From NCBI GenBank assembly GCA_029532415.1, contig JAQOTA010000053.1, positions 248,001-312,000 of the forward strand: DNA of 64,000 nucleotides, given 5' to 3'. Shown here in pieces: positions 31,901 through 41,043 of the stretch (positions are counted from its first letter, which is position 1; each line of letters starts with the position of its first letter). The notes under the pieces are model-generated. The model did not search any database. It was not told where the DNA came from and saw nothing but the letters and a program-made list of their open reading frames with translations. The position numbers and the translations under genes were made by a program. This stretch comes from Marasmius tenuissimus (lineage: Eukaryota > Basidiomycota > Agaricomycetes > Agaricales > Marasmiaceae).

Positions 31901-33024
31901 CCAGCAAGGTTTGGAGGTTACGCAAAGCATTGTACGGATTAAAACAGGCTTCTCGTGCCTGGTGGCGTCAATGTACTGAATCCATGAAACGTCTGGGATT
32001 CAAACGATGCTTATCCGATGCTGGCGTATATGTCTTCAACAAGAATGGCAATATGGTCATTGCCGTCGTCTATGTCGACGATGCTTTATTCATGGGTCCT
32101 GATCGCAACCTTGTCAACAGACTAAAAAGCGAATTCATGAAAATCTGGGAATGCCGAGATCTAGGCGAGCCAACAGAATTTCTGCGAATGCGAATTACTC
32201 GAGATCGGAAGAATCGCAAACTGATCCTTGATCAGCGAGACTATCTTGAAAAGATAATTCGTAAATTCGGAGTTCTGAACGCCAAGACGGCATATACGCC
32301 TTTGCCAGAAGGCTATAACCCAACCCAAAACCAGGGGGAGGTTAATCCCGAGATTAGGCATAGATTCCAATCAGTTATCGGATCATTACTTTACTTGGCT
32401 CTCGGAACGAGACCAGACATATCCTTTGCTGTAATCAAAATGTCACAGTATGGAGCTAATCCTAATCAGGAACACCTCCAGAAGGCACTTTACATCGTGA
32501 AATACCTTGTTCACACTGCAAAGTATGAACTCATTTACGATGGTAGATCCAACCAAGGACTACTTGCCTTTGCTGACTCTGATTGGGCAACTGATAAAGA
32601 TGATCGTCGATCACAGACTGGATATATCGTAAAGCTTGCCAATGCACCAGTTTGCTGGGTCTCTCAGAAACAGAAAACGGTTGCATTATCATCTACAGAA
32701 GCAGAGTATATGGCTCTATCTGACTGTACACGTCAGGCTTGCTGGATGAAGTCGTTAATGAACGAATTGAACTTCCCTATTCGATCAGTTCCATGTGTTA
32801 GCGACAACCAAGGCGCTATCTTTCTCAGCAGCAATGAAGCTACTGATAAAAGAACAAAACACATTGACAATCGATACCACTTCATCAGGGAAGCAGTGGA
32901 ACACGGAAAGACTCGAATCTATTTCGTTGAAACTGCTAAACAACCTGCTGATCTTCTTACGAAGAATCTTGGCAGAACAAAGTTTGAATTGTTCAGGCAA
33001 TCTTTAGGATTAACATTTCACTAG
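25945..33024 (+). CDS. Gag-Pol polyprotein of copia element B with ~700-aa insert
   Basis: About 2359 aa from the first ATG, fully open. Order: Gag with FEDWYRLLEGYLF and KLKSTFGVQSSSKMMNLY (about 90-280); basic Asn/Gln/Lys tract ending GKGKGKGKKK (307-355) and no CCHC knuckle; an acid-serine linker; about 700 residues of unrecognised, tryptophan- and arginine-rich sequence (about 470-1150); protease D-S-G at 1187; integrase D1395, D1457, E1493; reverse transcriptase with YVDD at 2043-2046; RNase H with DSDW (2211), ending LLTKNLGRTKFELF. The usual FSPVVRF motif reads FSLVVRF, which could affect activity. The rest of the catalytic set is present. Confidence 0.92.
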   Translation: MLTGLLADLNMSQSGSRSASHSPSGNPPTTFVRNTPGYTLGTEVENSVEVYNYNTEPLYSQVADSNFPAGSGGISIIPVLLDDGSNFEDWYRLLEGYLFTQGIPQALDEEAPETSSPATSGEATALAEWTSRRNKVIGIIKMRTRRAHDAHVDKTSVISTLSKLKSTFGVQSSSKMMNLYTDLHNVQLPEHLNPVPGISYMLTVRDQLKDHGVDISDDLLCLMITAKLNEKRWQLFKQQVSRMKKEELKPTDLIAAITNEWNRRNGIHSGPAAYTAHNAKISGVNRFNSPPKWSDQSRSGASANQKKNNNKNNNQNQNNQNQGGSSFKKGKKKGGKGKGKGKGKKKDTQKGGQQSHTAVLEPSEKPSEYQKRINAVNEQISSVFEREMAGPVNVHMSYHYPTGSTSAPNPFQNTYDLQQARLEERIAADRESRPVRHISVQEWNNRRTVQLDEQVRQVEEAIASATISNSNIDSDGDEIPSLVYISDTPTEPDSDSSSDHSSDDSHTCSAYSYGAHSNEEIIFTMPRREATPNHTSPADEVDQGENLEMAPPTQENIRVTVSTPPDDYGPWANSMFPRNHADLVHLFRPENYSQDGDDIKEPPLINRKVEWRFLQEYKEQHDNMMRRVNLRNNRPHIINGIRLPIPVVEEFRDFGDQTTNDMALKESMIRMRYKSIRNIPDHNLWIWILIRTREYVVMYAIRRDAVHNMTPRQALHELRIQQRILHVETVEDTKFTLHYEYQTWNLQHLSTVIAEINNKNWISTVEDFVQRVKNPRSTSVDEAFRVNKKNFTLPVQVMNPIFWHSLVKLGLEGKWLFGTTDIRASQFRTSQWRQPGFNRRWVRFIPHLSLSDVHNWHTHLYKWMNNIRMSVPMTQADIPRRELEGSRFNEQPRTYPGDFMELAESLNRSKSPVPTTHEYINRPATTPPRVRQWQDQIVHTPPSSPESFYGVQSLEEDYIDVPSRPTTAPPDQPERLSPVDEQPEVDPWVTSPSDPRNSQFENYGPAVIGLRTNGPPLHVADGTSIGNITLVVNNNQPYQATRFVQWQNYRRQLEAWIEVEEAANQRYQQELRTGRELLVRQGFQSQNQEPLQWHERYFDDGDYGDGLEGVDNDWAESNDRGDWQVFQSSNSQTFTKSSMQNYHILRNSVPRKCSITSVYATTKYKSFSAAFSSDCEVRNTQNAWLLDSGASAHMTPYKTDFSDYQTLEMPIGLTTSAGDKANVQIVGYGTVLIRHTNSAGVTQVTKLYPVMYNPDSPHRLISSGKFRSIGYYTLLDSPETSIRSKKDDSLLMSFYPSHKDDPLRWMNAKVLVGETSFTSVVSFNTSELWHRRMGHCDPRVLGKLMDNVKGLPTKLVTSKGETKPCRGCAKGKMVAKSYPLSSKRAKEPLELVHGDLIEYPTRSYYQNEYALTLFDDATSFGWVYPIRKKSDTDQKLRNWLTLVERQTNKKVKSVHFDRGGEFFSNEQWDWYNSLGIFPQRGSPNVHEQNGRAERFNRTLREKSEAMRFQACAPENWWEFAILTAVHIYNRTPIRSRKYRTPVELFENKKPDVSYFRTFGCGAYAYIPKRKNKLAPHSEAMIFIGYESGSKAYRFFRTTNNSVYITPQAVFDENWFPKCQKEVPGSIEFDKTDKPVRSIPFPTYPYDGHEDHHNDDDFFNPPPPPGSDDDDHQPGGDPPLDPVPDDKSDDVHNGNHSNTDGFGSPKGSDHNPNQYGPDPRSAGSSGSTNPFGFRQADYDEWENLRAPPPAAVRRNPPRNRVTPNRPFNVYGNRHPVEIERDIDSQARWQSQINPTNEPETIPNRVPDPAAPMDTDDDMSDLAQQGGENYLVYLLNNGHQLYGLQASSYDNVREWTYKQVQKRPKDERPSWEAACRLELQSLKDRNVFDVVTLPKGRKAVKSRWVFDIKSDGRKKARLVAKGFSQKQGIDYNELFSLVVRFETVRLLLALAALEDWEISALDVKTAFLYGALDEEIYMEQPEGFVMDSSKVWRLRKALYGLKQASRAWWRQCTESMKRLGFKRCLSDAGVYVFNKNGNMVIAVVYVDDALFMGPDRNLVNRLKSEFMKIWECRDLGEPTEFLRMRITRDRKNRKLILDQRDYLEKIIRKFGVLNAKTAYTPLPEGYNPTQNQGEVNPEIRHRFQSVIGSLLYLALGTRPDISFAVIKMSQYGANPNQEHLQKALYIVKYLVHTAKYELIYDGRSNQGLLAFADSDWATDKDDRRSQTGYIVKLANAPVCWVSQKQKTVALSSTEAEYMALSDCTRQACWMKSLMNELNFPIRSVPCVSDNQGAIFLSSNEATDKRTKHIDNRYHFIREAVEHGKTRIYFVETAKQPADLLTKNLGRTKFELFRQSLGLTFH

Positions 33025-33048
33025 TTCCATGATTGCATGATGAACTTA

Positions 33049-33059
33049 GTGAGGGGGAG
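33049..33059 (+). promoter_or_regulatory. Polypurine tract of copia element B
   Basis: GTGAGGGGGAG directly before the 3' LTR at 33060. Confidence 0.75.
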
Positions 33060-33578
33060 TGTTGAACATGATGGATATCATGTGATACACTGTTGACGTG
33101 TTGTTTACGCGTCACACTATTTATAGAGCTACGTCTCTAGAACACTTGCGTCCTCATGCAAGTACTACGTCTCTGTCTACGTATCTCACTACGTACCTAG
33201 TAGTTTCATCATAAATGACACTATAGACAGTCGCTATCCAATAGCATAAGTAGAGCCTCCAATACATGAGGCAAACACGACTATGCTCACCAAGCATACT
33301 ACCATTCATGGTAGAAGTACTTACACAGTACTAATGTCTTTTACGCCTTTAGGGCCGAATACCTACTTCTAGTAGTAGTTTCAGTTAGTGTAATACTCAT
33401 TACATGTACCAGAAACTTATGTATAAAAGACTGGACGAAAGGCCTTAAGCCTTAGGACAATCTACTCGATTATCACCTCTTCACAAGCATCTCAAGACTA
33501 CAAGAACACTCTGTGTATTACCCATGTGAGGTTTACTTCGTTATACCCACTGTGCACTTTAACTATGCTGGCTCATCA
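33060..33578 (+). repeat. 3' LTR of copia element B
   Basis: 519 bp, the same length as the 5' LTR with no visible difference; followed by CAATC and the remaining hAT exons. Confidence 0.95.
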
Positions 33579-34350
33579 CAATCACGCGGCGAAGGAGCGG
33601 TGGAACAAGCCACTGAGTTATTCGTTCAGGCAGTTGCAGTATGCTCAATCTTTTACAAATAATTGCTTGGTCTTCATGAGTTGCTTCCAGAAAAAGGCCC
33701 TTCCCTCGCAGGCAAACAAATCTAACACCAACAGGCCGACCGAAGACGAAGATGAAGAAGACGAAGATGATGAAGAAGAGGATGAAGAAGAAAAAGACGA
33801 AGGTATGGGGAATGGATGGATTGATGAGACTGCAAAGAGGGGCACTCGATGCTCGTCGGCTCCCACTGCTCGGCAGGAAGCACTCTCATATCTGGCGGAT
33901 GTGGACGGGGCGCTTGACACTTATCCTGATATCTTGTCCTTCTGGCAGGTGTGTAGTGCTCTCTGTGTGTTGTGCTGTCCTCATCTCCGCATTCAGGGTA
34001 ATGGCAGACGGTGGCCATGGGTTGTTCAAGTTGTCTACGACGTATTACCTGCCCGCAGCTCCTCCGTGCCTTGTGAACGCTTATTCTCATCAGTGAAGCT
34101 CACCAAGACCGACCTCCGCAACTGAATGTCTCCTCAGTTGATGGAGGCCTGTCAAATACTCAAATATGGCTTTAAGCATGAGGATGGACTCGACTTCACC
34201 GGCTACTTGAAGGACAAGGCGATGCTTCAGGAGATGCAGATGCTGAATTTGAAGGACGATGAGATGCCCAAAGACATCTCCACCAAAGACTATATCTCAA
34301 GGTTCCACCCTCTTGGCGAGAGGCCTCAGAGGCCTCAGGCATCGGAGTAG
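33579..34350 (+). pseudogene. hAT transposase gene, 3' part
   Basis: It resumes after the target duplication with GAVEQATELFVQAV, an intron, KKALPSQANK, a long Glu/Asp run (33740-33800), then EALSYLADVDGALDTYPDIL and FW, an intron, and DVLPARSSSVPCERLFSSVK, the hallmark hAT dimerisation motif. An in-frame TGA at 34123-34125 (after LTKTDLRN) precedes MSPQLMEACQILKYGF and the true end near 34350. Where hAT proteins usually have RNR-x-SP, the second R would be CGA, so a C-to-T change explains this stop. Confidence 0.85.
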
Positions 34351-35348
34351 CTGTTTTTTCTATATATTCTTGTCTGAACTCTTTCTTGTTGTACGCCTTA
34401 CTTGGCTGCCGGCGTTCTCCCTAGTAGATAAGTTCTTATGACCTCGCCGGCGCTTATCATCTTGAAAACCTTCTTGAACACTCTCAACCTTACCTACCGT
34501 AGCCTGTACTCGCATTCGGTCGTCGAATACAATCTGCTATGACTCCCAAACCTCTCACTCTCGAACAACTGCCATCGTTCCTACGCTCCAGAACATGGCA
34601 AGTCCCGTCGATCTCGACTGTCGGTAAGATCTCAAAACCATTACCCTGATTGCGCGTAATGCAGAGTACAATCTCGAGATTGGTTAGACGTTCCTGGGGT
34701 TTTAATCACTGTGATGCTCAGCGTAGATATTAGAAGGTAGATCCCGAAGTGAAGGTTAAACGATTGTGATTCCCTCCCGAGTCCCAATAATTAGTAATTG
34801 TTGAGGTGAAGTATCCCGAAAATAACTCAAGATCCCGGCAAACATGTATTCAGTGTCCTTTCGGGCTAATCGGACGGTCGCAGCTACTTTAGATGGTTCC
34901 CAATCGATATTATTGTTCTACATATGCAATACATGATACAGCACACATTAGTCCTTCTCTCTTGTGCCCTTAAGAGTCGACGTTATACGGAGATTTAGAG
35001 GAGGCACTTGTAGCCAACAACCTAGGATATTAGACACTGAGAATGAATAAGGGCGCTATATTCGGGAGTTACCGTGATGCGGTCCAAGGTGTCCAGGGTG
35101 ACGCGTAATAGTGTGACAGTCAGTAATGGGTGCTTGTAGGTCCAAGGTTTGTCTGGGAAGAGAATTGCTGGGCGCTTATATATCCACCTTCCCCCCTCCT
35201 TTAATCTGTCTTTGCCCTCGAGAACTAGTTGAGCTGAGTGCCACGTGGTGAATTTCCATTTTCGCTGAATCCTTTGTCATGGCTTTGCTTATCTTTGGCA
35301 CGAACCAGTGGTTCAGGCGCTTATCGAACTTCAACAACAACAACCACC
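34351..35348. other. hAT 3' flank and duplicated upstream block
   Basis: No gene is seen. About 34915-35160 (acacattagtccttctc, gggcgctat, gtccaaggtttg) matches about 42540-43130 in the same orientation and order, with insertions. Here the block lies just upstream of the gene at 35349; at 42.5-43.1 kb no gene follows. Confidence 0.5.
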
Positions 35349-37301
35349 ATGTCCAGCAACAATGACTACCAACCCTCCGAAAAGGATACTCAAGTGCTTG
35401 CGGAAGATACAGAATCATACCCTACCCATCCAATGTTCGTCCAAGGCTCAAGTAACGCGTCCTTAGACATCATATTGGCACTCGATCCTCTGAAAAACAT
35501 GGTTTTGGGTTCCCTGTTGACGATGGAGCAATGGCACGGCATGATCAGCCAGCTGTTGATAGATGCACGTGCTAGGGCTGAGCAGATGCTGGAGAGACTT
35601 TACGGCAAACAGCCGCATCGTCGTCCTCGCAACACCGTTGAAGAATGTTCACGGAGTTTGGCGATTGAGCAAGCATTGAACGCTGTTCGATTTCGCTTGA
35701 TGTGGGCTCCTGCACCTTTTTGTCCTGCTACCCATCTCTCTCCCACTGCGGTTCATGACCTGTCTTGGCTATACGTTTGTGCTGTTGTAGGTGCGTACTT
35801 CCCATCCCGATTTTCTAAAGATTTGTTAACTGAGGCGTTCCGCAGAGGGTAACCAAGACCTGGACTATGGCAAAGAGTGTATGCATGAAACCTTCCATCC
35901 ATTCCTTCCAAATCAACCTCCTATTATTGAACTCTTGAGGATGGATCCCGAGCATGTTGCCTCATTTGAGTTTGGACCGAATGTCAAAGATACTGAAGCT
36001 CTCAATATGATGAAGACGGGCAGTACTGCAGGTCTGATTCCAGAGTTCAAACTGGATGCTGCAGATCCCAGAGGCTCTTGGGACACGGCCATCGAATTAA
36101 ATAGCGAGGATAAGAAGGACGCCAATAGTCCGCAGAATTCGTTGGTTCCTGGTACATGTATGTTATGATCATCTTGACTTTGCTCGAGGCTTGAACTCTA
36201 ACTATGAATTCCCCAACTGTAGGGGTGGCTCGTCCTCGGAAGCAAGCCAAGCGGCGACCAAAGAAAGTCAACTTGTCCGAAAATCCCTTTGATTCGGTTT
36301 TCCTGAAGCCGGAAGAGGTCCCGATAGGCCTGGAGTATCCCCCTCGCCCAGATATTCCTCTAGGTGAGTCTACTCTAGTCTCTACCGGGGAGAGTTTACC
36401 GCTACTTATTCCACTACTAACATTGCCTTATTTTTCAGCCCGTCGGTACTATCATGATCTGGAACAAGGGGATTTCCTGTCGATAGGTTTTGCAACTCGT
36501 GCTCGCCGCCGATTCTTTAATCTTTTTGCTTCCTCGAATAAGGAAATTGATCTCCGGGTGATGTGGTGGTATTGGTTCCATCGTTCTTTCTTTGGTCGTG
36601 TAAGCCGTGTTTCTCTCATCTTTGTGAGCGATTCTAACAACATATTCTATAGAACGACTCGAATTGCTTCGGTTGCATGAAGCGCGGTGTCCCTTGCCTT
36701 CCAGATGTCCATAAGAATAACAAGGGAAAGGATGTGATCACGAAAGCAACCTGCAAGGAATGCTCCTCTCGTCGCGAGCCTTGCTTGAATCGTCTTCACA
36801 TTGCATGCAGACTGGGGGCCGAGTGGTCGCTGCCATTCTACCCGCTGAATGAGCAAGATGTATGGAATCTGGCAATGGTACGTATCCTAACCTTTTTTTG
36901 TCAAAGTCTATATTTATTTCTCTACGAAGCACTGGGGATTTATCAAGTATAACCGTTCAAAGCACATGTATCACGGAGTACTGAACAAGAACGACAAGGC
37001 GCGTTTGGAGTCGATGCTGGATGAGCCAATCGTTGGGAATGCAGATGAGTTTCTGGCTCAGCAGACGAAAGATGAGGTGGCACGATATGGGCTAAAGAAG
37101 ATCGAGTACTGGACTCGCGAATTCGCTGAAGGCCGTGTTAATCAGTACGTTCGCCTGTCGGGTGGATATTCTGAGGAGAAGAAGAAGTCTCAGGCGGAAA
37201 AAAAGCCGCGTCAGGCGAGGAAGGCGGTGAATGAGTCGAAACCGGGACCATCTTCTGGGGGAAAGGGCGGTGAACCGAGTCGGATTCAACCAACACACTA
37301 A
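35349..37301 (+). CDS. Hypothetical protein with Zn2Cys6-like cysteine pattern
   Basis: Six exons: 35349-35790, 35846-36157, 36223-36363, 36439-36599, 36653-36877, 36930-37301, all in phase, 550 aa. It starts MSSNNDYQPSEKDTQ; residues 145-350 include RPRKQAKRRPKK, a nuclear-type basic patch. Cysteines at 357, 360, 367, 386, 389 and 396 give C-x2-C-x6-C twice, spaced by 18 residues. That resembles a fungal Zn2Cys6 DNA-binding cluster, but with a longer linker than usual and a mid-protein position. The C-terminus is lysine/serine-rich. The frame after the TAA at 37299 stays coding-like (proline-rich, with another TAA at 37437-37439) to about 38015, so the stop may be a mutation of CAA and the original protein longer. 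It could be a transposon-borne DNA-binding protein. Confidence 0.55.
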
Positions 37302-38160
37302 TCCCCTAGGAAGTCGAGGCACCCGGGACCTACCTTTCCACCTTGTCAGAGTCCTTTTGTTGATGGTAGTAAGGCAGGACCATTGACTACCAGACCTAGA
37401 ACGCGACAGAAATCTTGCAGGCCTCCGAAAGTCGAATAACCCACAGTTGATGCACCATCTTCCTCAAAAGTCACTGTTAGGATCCCTCCCCTACCGGCTA
37501 ACGTTCGCACTGTTGCTCCTCTACCTCGAACGGCCCCATCTTCTGATGATTCTGACGAGGGTGTGGACCCTAACAAACCAAATCGGGTGCCATATCCTTC
37601 CTATGGACCTGCATCCCGAGTGAACCGAACGGTCCGAAGTCAAACCCAAGGGAATCGAGAGACTAGTGCAGATAGGACTTATTGTCGGGTTACTAAATGT
37701 AATGCAGGTCAGGACTCAGATGTCTATTGACTTAGAAGACTTCCTAATTCTAACGTTCTTGTAATTCACAGAACTAGCGATGGGATTGACCCCATCCCGT
37801 CAAGGCCCCCTTCCTCCTGGACCCTCCTCAAGGCGCGGCAGGTCTCCACAGCGTCACTTGGAGTTTGACTGCGTGGAACTGAGCGCTCGAATTCAAAATC
37901 CTAGGTCTACAGGTGGTAGTGGTACAGACGAGCCAATCATAAATCGTTTGTTCCTTCCAGGTTCTACACCGACTCCAGAACCATACTATCCAGATGGAGA
38001 GGGATTGGGCTCCCGGTAAGTATATGTATACTTTTGACGCCCACCGGTTCCTCCATTGTTATTCCCAATACTCCAGTCATGAGTCTAATGGACACTCTTC
38101 CTTCAGGACGAACATTTACTCCCTTCTACTCGCCAATGTCTCACTGACGACACTAAAATC

Positions 38161-39472
38161 ATGTCTGACTTGACTTTGCTTCAACAAAATGACCTTGTGG
38201 GTCCCAAAGCTCCTCATGTTGAACCCAAGGTTGTGCCTGGTGGCGATCATGCTCCTTCCTCAAGTTCCCCTGTTCCCCCTCCCGCCCAGCAAACACTCCT
38301 CCTCACTCGTATTCAGAGGCTCGAGCTTGACGTGCAGGGTCTCTCTGAGCGTAATGCGACTCTGGAACAACTTGGTCAGCAAAATGAACGGGACCTGGCC
38401 GAGAGCCAGAATCTCCAAGCCGATAATGCCAGGCTAACAACTCGTATCCAAACGCTCGAGCTCGAAGTGCAGCGTCTTTCTGAGCGTAACGTGACTCTGG
38501 AGCGACTTGGTCAAACCGAACAGAACCTGACCGAGGAGAACCAGAACTTCCAAACTGAGAATACCAGGCTGACAACACTTCTATGGGACAATGAGCGGCA
38601 CATGATGACGGTGCGACAGCGCCATGATCAAGATTTGCAGGATATGCGGACCCGAAACGATAACTTGACGGCTCAGGTTCAGCAGCATCTTTGAGCTGAT
38701 CAGGACAGAACCGACAGCGTCGAGTAAGTCTCTTTTCCTTCGTTGAGCCGTTGATTCATTTCTGATTTTCTTGGCCTATTCAGACAACTGGTCGAGGAGC
38801 GCACCCGCTCATTCCTAACCTATTCGAACATGCGGTTCGAGCTGGCCGACGTTCCTCATCTCATCCATGTCGCGGAACGTGGAGTTGCAGCTTCTGCTGG
38901 TCCGGTACTCAACATCATTCTCGGGATGGCCAATCAGCAGGTTATCAATGTGCAGCGGATTACGGACAAAGTCACACAATATGAAACGAACTTTGAGCGC
39001 GTTCCTCGTCCTCGTGGTCCACTCAAACCTCCCATGACTTCTCAAAACAAAGGCTATTCGCCCGAACGTGCTATGCAAGAGGTTGCAAGCCTTAGCAATG
39101 TTATGGGTACCTTCGCTCAGAGGGCCCGGAATTCTTACGAGAGTGTGATGGGTGAAACTAGTCATCAGAGCAACAGAAACTTCCTTCAAGAACATGGAAG
39201 TACATTACAGCATGCCCTTCGTAGGACAGCGATGCTATCTCCGGGAAGCTGGGGTATGTATTTTCGATTGCCCTTCTTCGTGATCTATGATCTATCATGA
39301 TTCATCTGACGGTTGACTTCCTTGTCCATTTTTAGTTCCCAGAATGATCTGCGACTCCAAAGGGTTGGTGGATGATGTGTTGCTGAACAGCTACAGATCT
39401 ACAGAAGGTTCGAATAAGCGCAAGGATCGGGATGGAGACGAGGAGAATGTCGAGGGACCCAGGAAAAAGTAG
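38161..39472 (+). pseudogene. Coiled-coil protein gene with one in-frame TGA
   Basis: Exons 38161-38723, 38784-39253 and 39336-39472 join in phase. After a proline/serine start, residues 45-178 form a leucine-rich coiled coil built from an internal duplication (RLELDVQGLSERNATLEQLG and a second copy LELEVQRLSERNVTLERLG). Exon 2 encodes QLVEERTRSFLTYSNMRFEL and a helical region; the end KRKDRDGDEENVEGPRKK is a two-part nuclear signal. TGA at 38692-38694 interrupts the first exon and could derive from CGA. It may be the 3' half of the same transcription unit as the gene at 35349, but the phase at 38015 does not fit, so I keep them apart. Confidence 0.5.
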
Positions 39473-39685
39473 CAAGTAGGTAACCCGAGACTGGTCAGTG
39501 GTCAGTGTATACGTATGTCATTAAATGTATATGTACCCCATAATCCTCTATAAAGATCAAGAGACCGAAACAGTTGTATTCAAATTTCATTCAATTTTAT
39601 TGTGATAGTTTTGAAGTTTGGGGAAACCGATAGTGAGACCTCAGACGGCTAGGCAAAGAGAAGGGGACTAAATTGCATGCCAACA

Positions 39686-39785
39686 GCAGACTTACGGTTG
39701 ATTGAAACGTTGATGATGGGAATCGGGATGTGAATGAGAAAGTACCACGTTGCCCCTGCCGTCGAAACTATTTATTGGACGGGAT
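39686..39785 (+). repeat. Direct repeat flanking the tRNA-like unit, left copy
   Basis: About 100 bp beginning gcagacttacggttgattg; it recurs at about 39976-40074 with small indels. The tRNA-like sequence lies between the two copies. Confidence 0.75.
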
Positions 39786-39827
39786 ATAGGAAGTGGGTAT
39801 ATAGCCAATACGGTTATGTAGGTATGA

Positions 39828-39926
39828 GCAACTATGGTGTAGCGGTTAGCACAGCATGGCAATATTACACTCGGAGTTTCGGAGCATGTAGTCATGCAGG
39901 CTTGGGTTCGAATCCCGATAGTTGCG
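39828..39926 (+). tRNA. tRNA-like gene, isotype unresolved
   Basis: A perfect 7-bp acceptor stem (GCAACTA/TAGTTGC), T8, a D arm GTG-TAGCGGTTAG-CAC with conserved A14, G18G19 and A21, a T arm with TTCGAAT loop and a perfect internal B box GGTTCGAATCC. The anticodon arm is odd: stem GCATG/CATGC encloses about 34 nt, which contains a second GCATG. A spliced intron after base 37 would leave a loop with C33, which is unusual, so I do not assign an anticodon. It may be a tRNA with an odd intron, a decayed tRNA or the head of a SINE. Confidence 0.5.
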
Positions 39927-39944
39927 CTGTATTCCCATTTGTCA

Positions 39945-39951
39945 TTTTTTT
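39945..39951 (+). terminator. RNA polymerase III terminator of the tRNA-like unit
   Basis: Run of seven T about 19 bases after the acceptor stem, the usual Pol III stop. Confidence 0.55.
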
Positions 39952-39975
39952 ACTTATTCAAGTCTCAACCAAAAA

Positions 39976-40074
39976 GCAGACTTACGGTTGATTGAAACGT
40001 TGATGATGGGATGTGAATGAGAAAGTACCGCCGCCCGCGTTGCCCCTGCCATTGAAACTATTTATTGGATGGGA
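39976..40074 (+). repeat. Direct repeat flanking the tRNA-like unit, right copy
   Basis: Second copy of the block at 39686-39785; it contains an extra cgccgcc-like stretch and lacks the aatcggg segment. Far too long for an ordinary target duplication, so it reflects a segmental duplication. Confidence 0.75.
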
Positions 40075-40449
40075 AGGATGTCAATGGTCACTGGTGAGGA
40101 GATGATCGCGAACAAGTAAGGGAGATGCATGTAGGAATTGCGTTACAGCATTCTGAGCTCCGAGCGACCTGTATATTAGGAGGGAATGATTGATTGTGTC
40201 CATGTCACATTGATGGTGTGAGACTTGAGCTTCAGTTTCTCATGAGTCGTAAATCTCGGGATCATCATATCACCCTTCTAAGTTCTAAGTTCCGAGTCCC
40301 GAGTCTCGACTGATCTTATAGTCTTAGTTCGACATGCTTGTCCTTTGTGAATGTGGTGATGAAGATACTGGATGGTTCTCCGGGATCCAGAGTCTAGTTC
40401 TCATCATCTTTCAGAATCGGGATGGTAAGTCAGCAGTGTTCAAGTCCAT

Positions 40450-40651
40450 GAGCAATAATACGTACCTGATCAAGATTGTATCCCGATTCCCGTAGTGGTA
40501 GGACCCTTGATTCAACCTAGATATAGGCTGTTAGTCGCGAGTGCGACTTGCGACTCGCACAGGTACAATGGTTAGAATATCTAGATTGATACAAGGGCCC
40601 TACCGCTACGGGAATTGGGATACAATCTTGATCAGGTACGTATTATTGCTC
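40450..40651. repeat. 200-bp foldback repeat (MITE-like)
   Basis: Arms of about 72 bp begin gagcaataatacgtacctg and end with its reverse complement; a second small palindrome (GCGAGTGCGACTTGCGACTCGC without the ends) sits in the loop. No coding content. The flanks do not show a clear target duplication. Confidence 0.75.
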
Positions 40652-41043
40652 ATTGCTCACTTGAGACAGGACTCGGGAGATGAACTAACTATATCACAGT
40701 TACTTGAGCTCTAGATGGACCCTTCAACGGACTCAGTAGAAGTCGATCCGTGAATGAAATTGCCGAATCCCAATTCACTCACCTCACCGGACCCTATCTG
40801 TCGATCAAAAATGAAGGTACCTCGAGGCTCGGGAGTCGGAGTAACGCGCTCTCTGGAGCTCTGCCCGTAACCAGCTCCCAGGATGATGTCTACAAGTTGA
40901 CCGTTGGCCACGTTATCTTCACGCGACGGCGGACGCGCAGCAAGAAAGTCGATACGCTGATTTCCCACAGGTAGCGTGCACCTCATAGTAGCCTTAAAAA
41001 CCCGGCACAACAAGGATCATCATCTCAACGCCCCAATTCCAAT

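Larger units (their letters stand above)
24407..33578 (+). mobile_element. Full-length Ty1/copia retrotransposon B, oversized
   Basis: 9.17 kb with 519-bp LTRs (TGTTGAACA...CTCATCA), flanked by the target duplication CAATC (24402-24406, 33579-33583). It carries a single long polyprotein in copia order. The LTRs read as identical. Most copia elements are 5-6 kb; the excess comes from a long stretch between Gag and protease and a 1-kb leader. Confidence 0.95.

Noticed and set aside
17174..33578. Reading the two LTR elements as endogenous retroviruses
   Set aside because: Integrase lies before reverse transcriptase and there is no envelope gene; they are copia retrotransposons.
39828..39926. 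Assigning an anticodon and isotype to the tRNA-like unit
   Set aside because: The loop that remains after a canonical intron has C33 and no confident anticodon.
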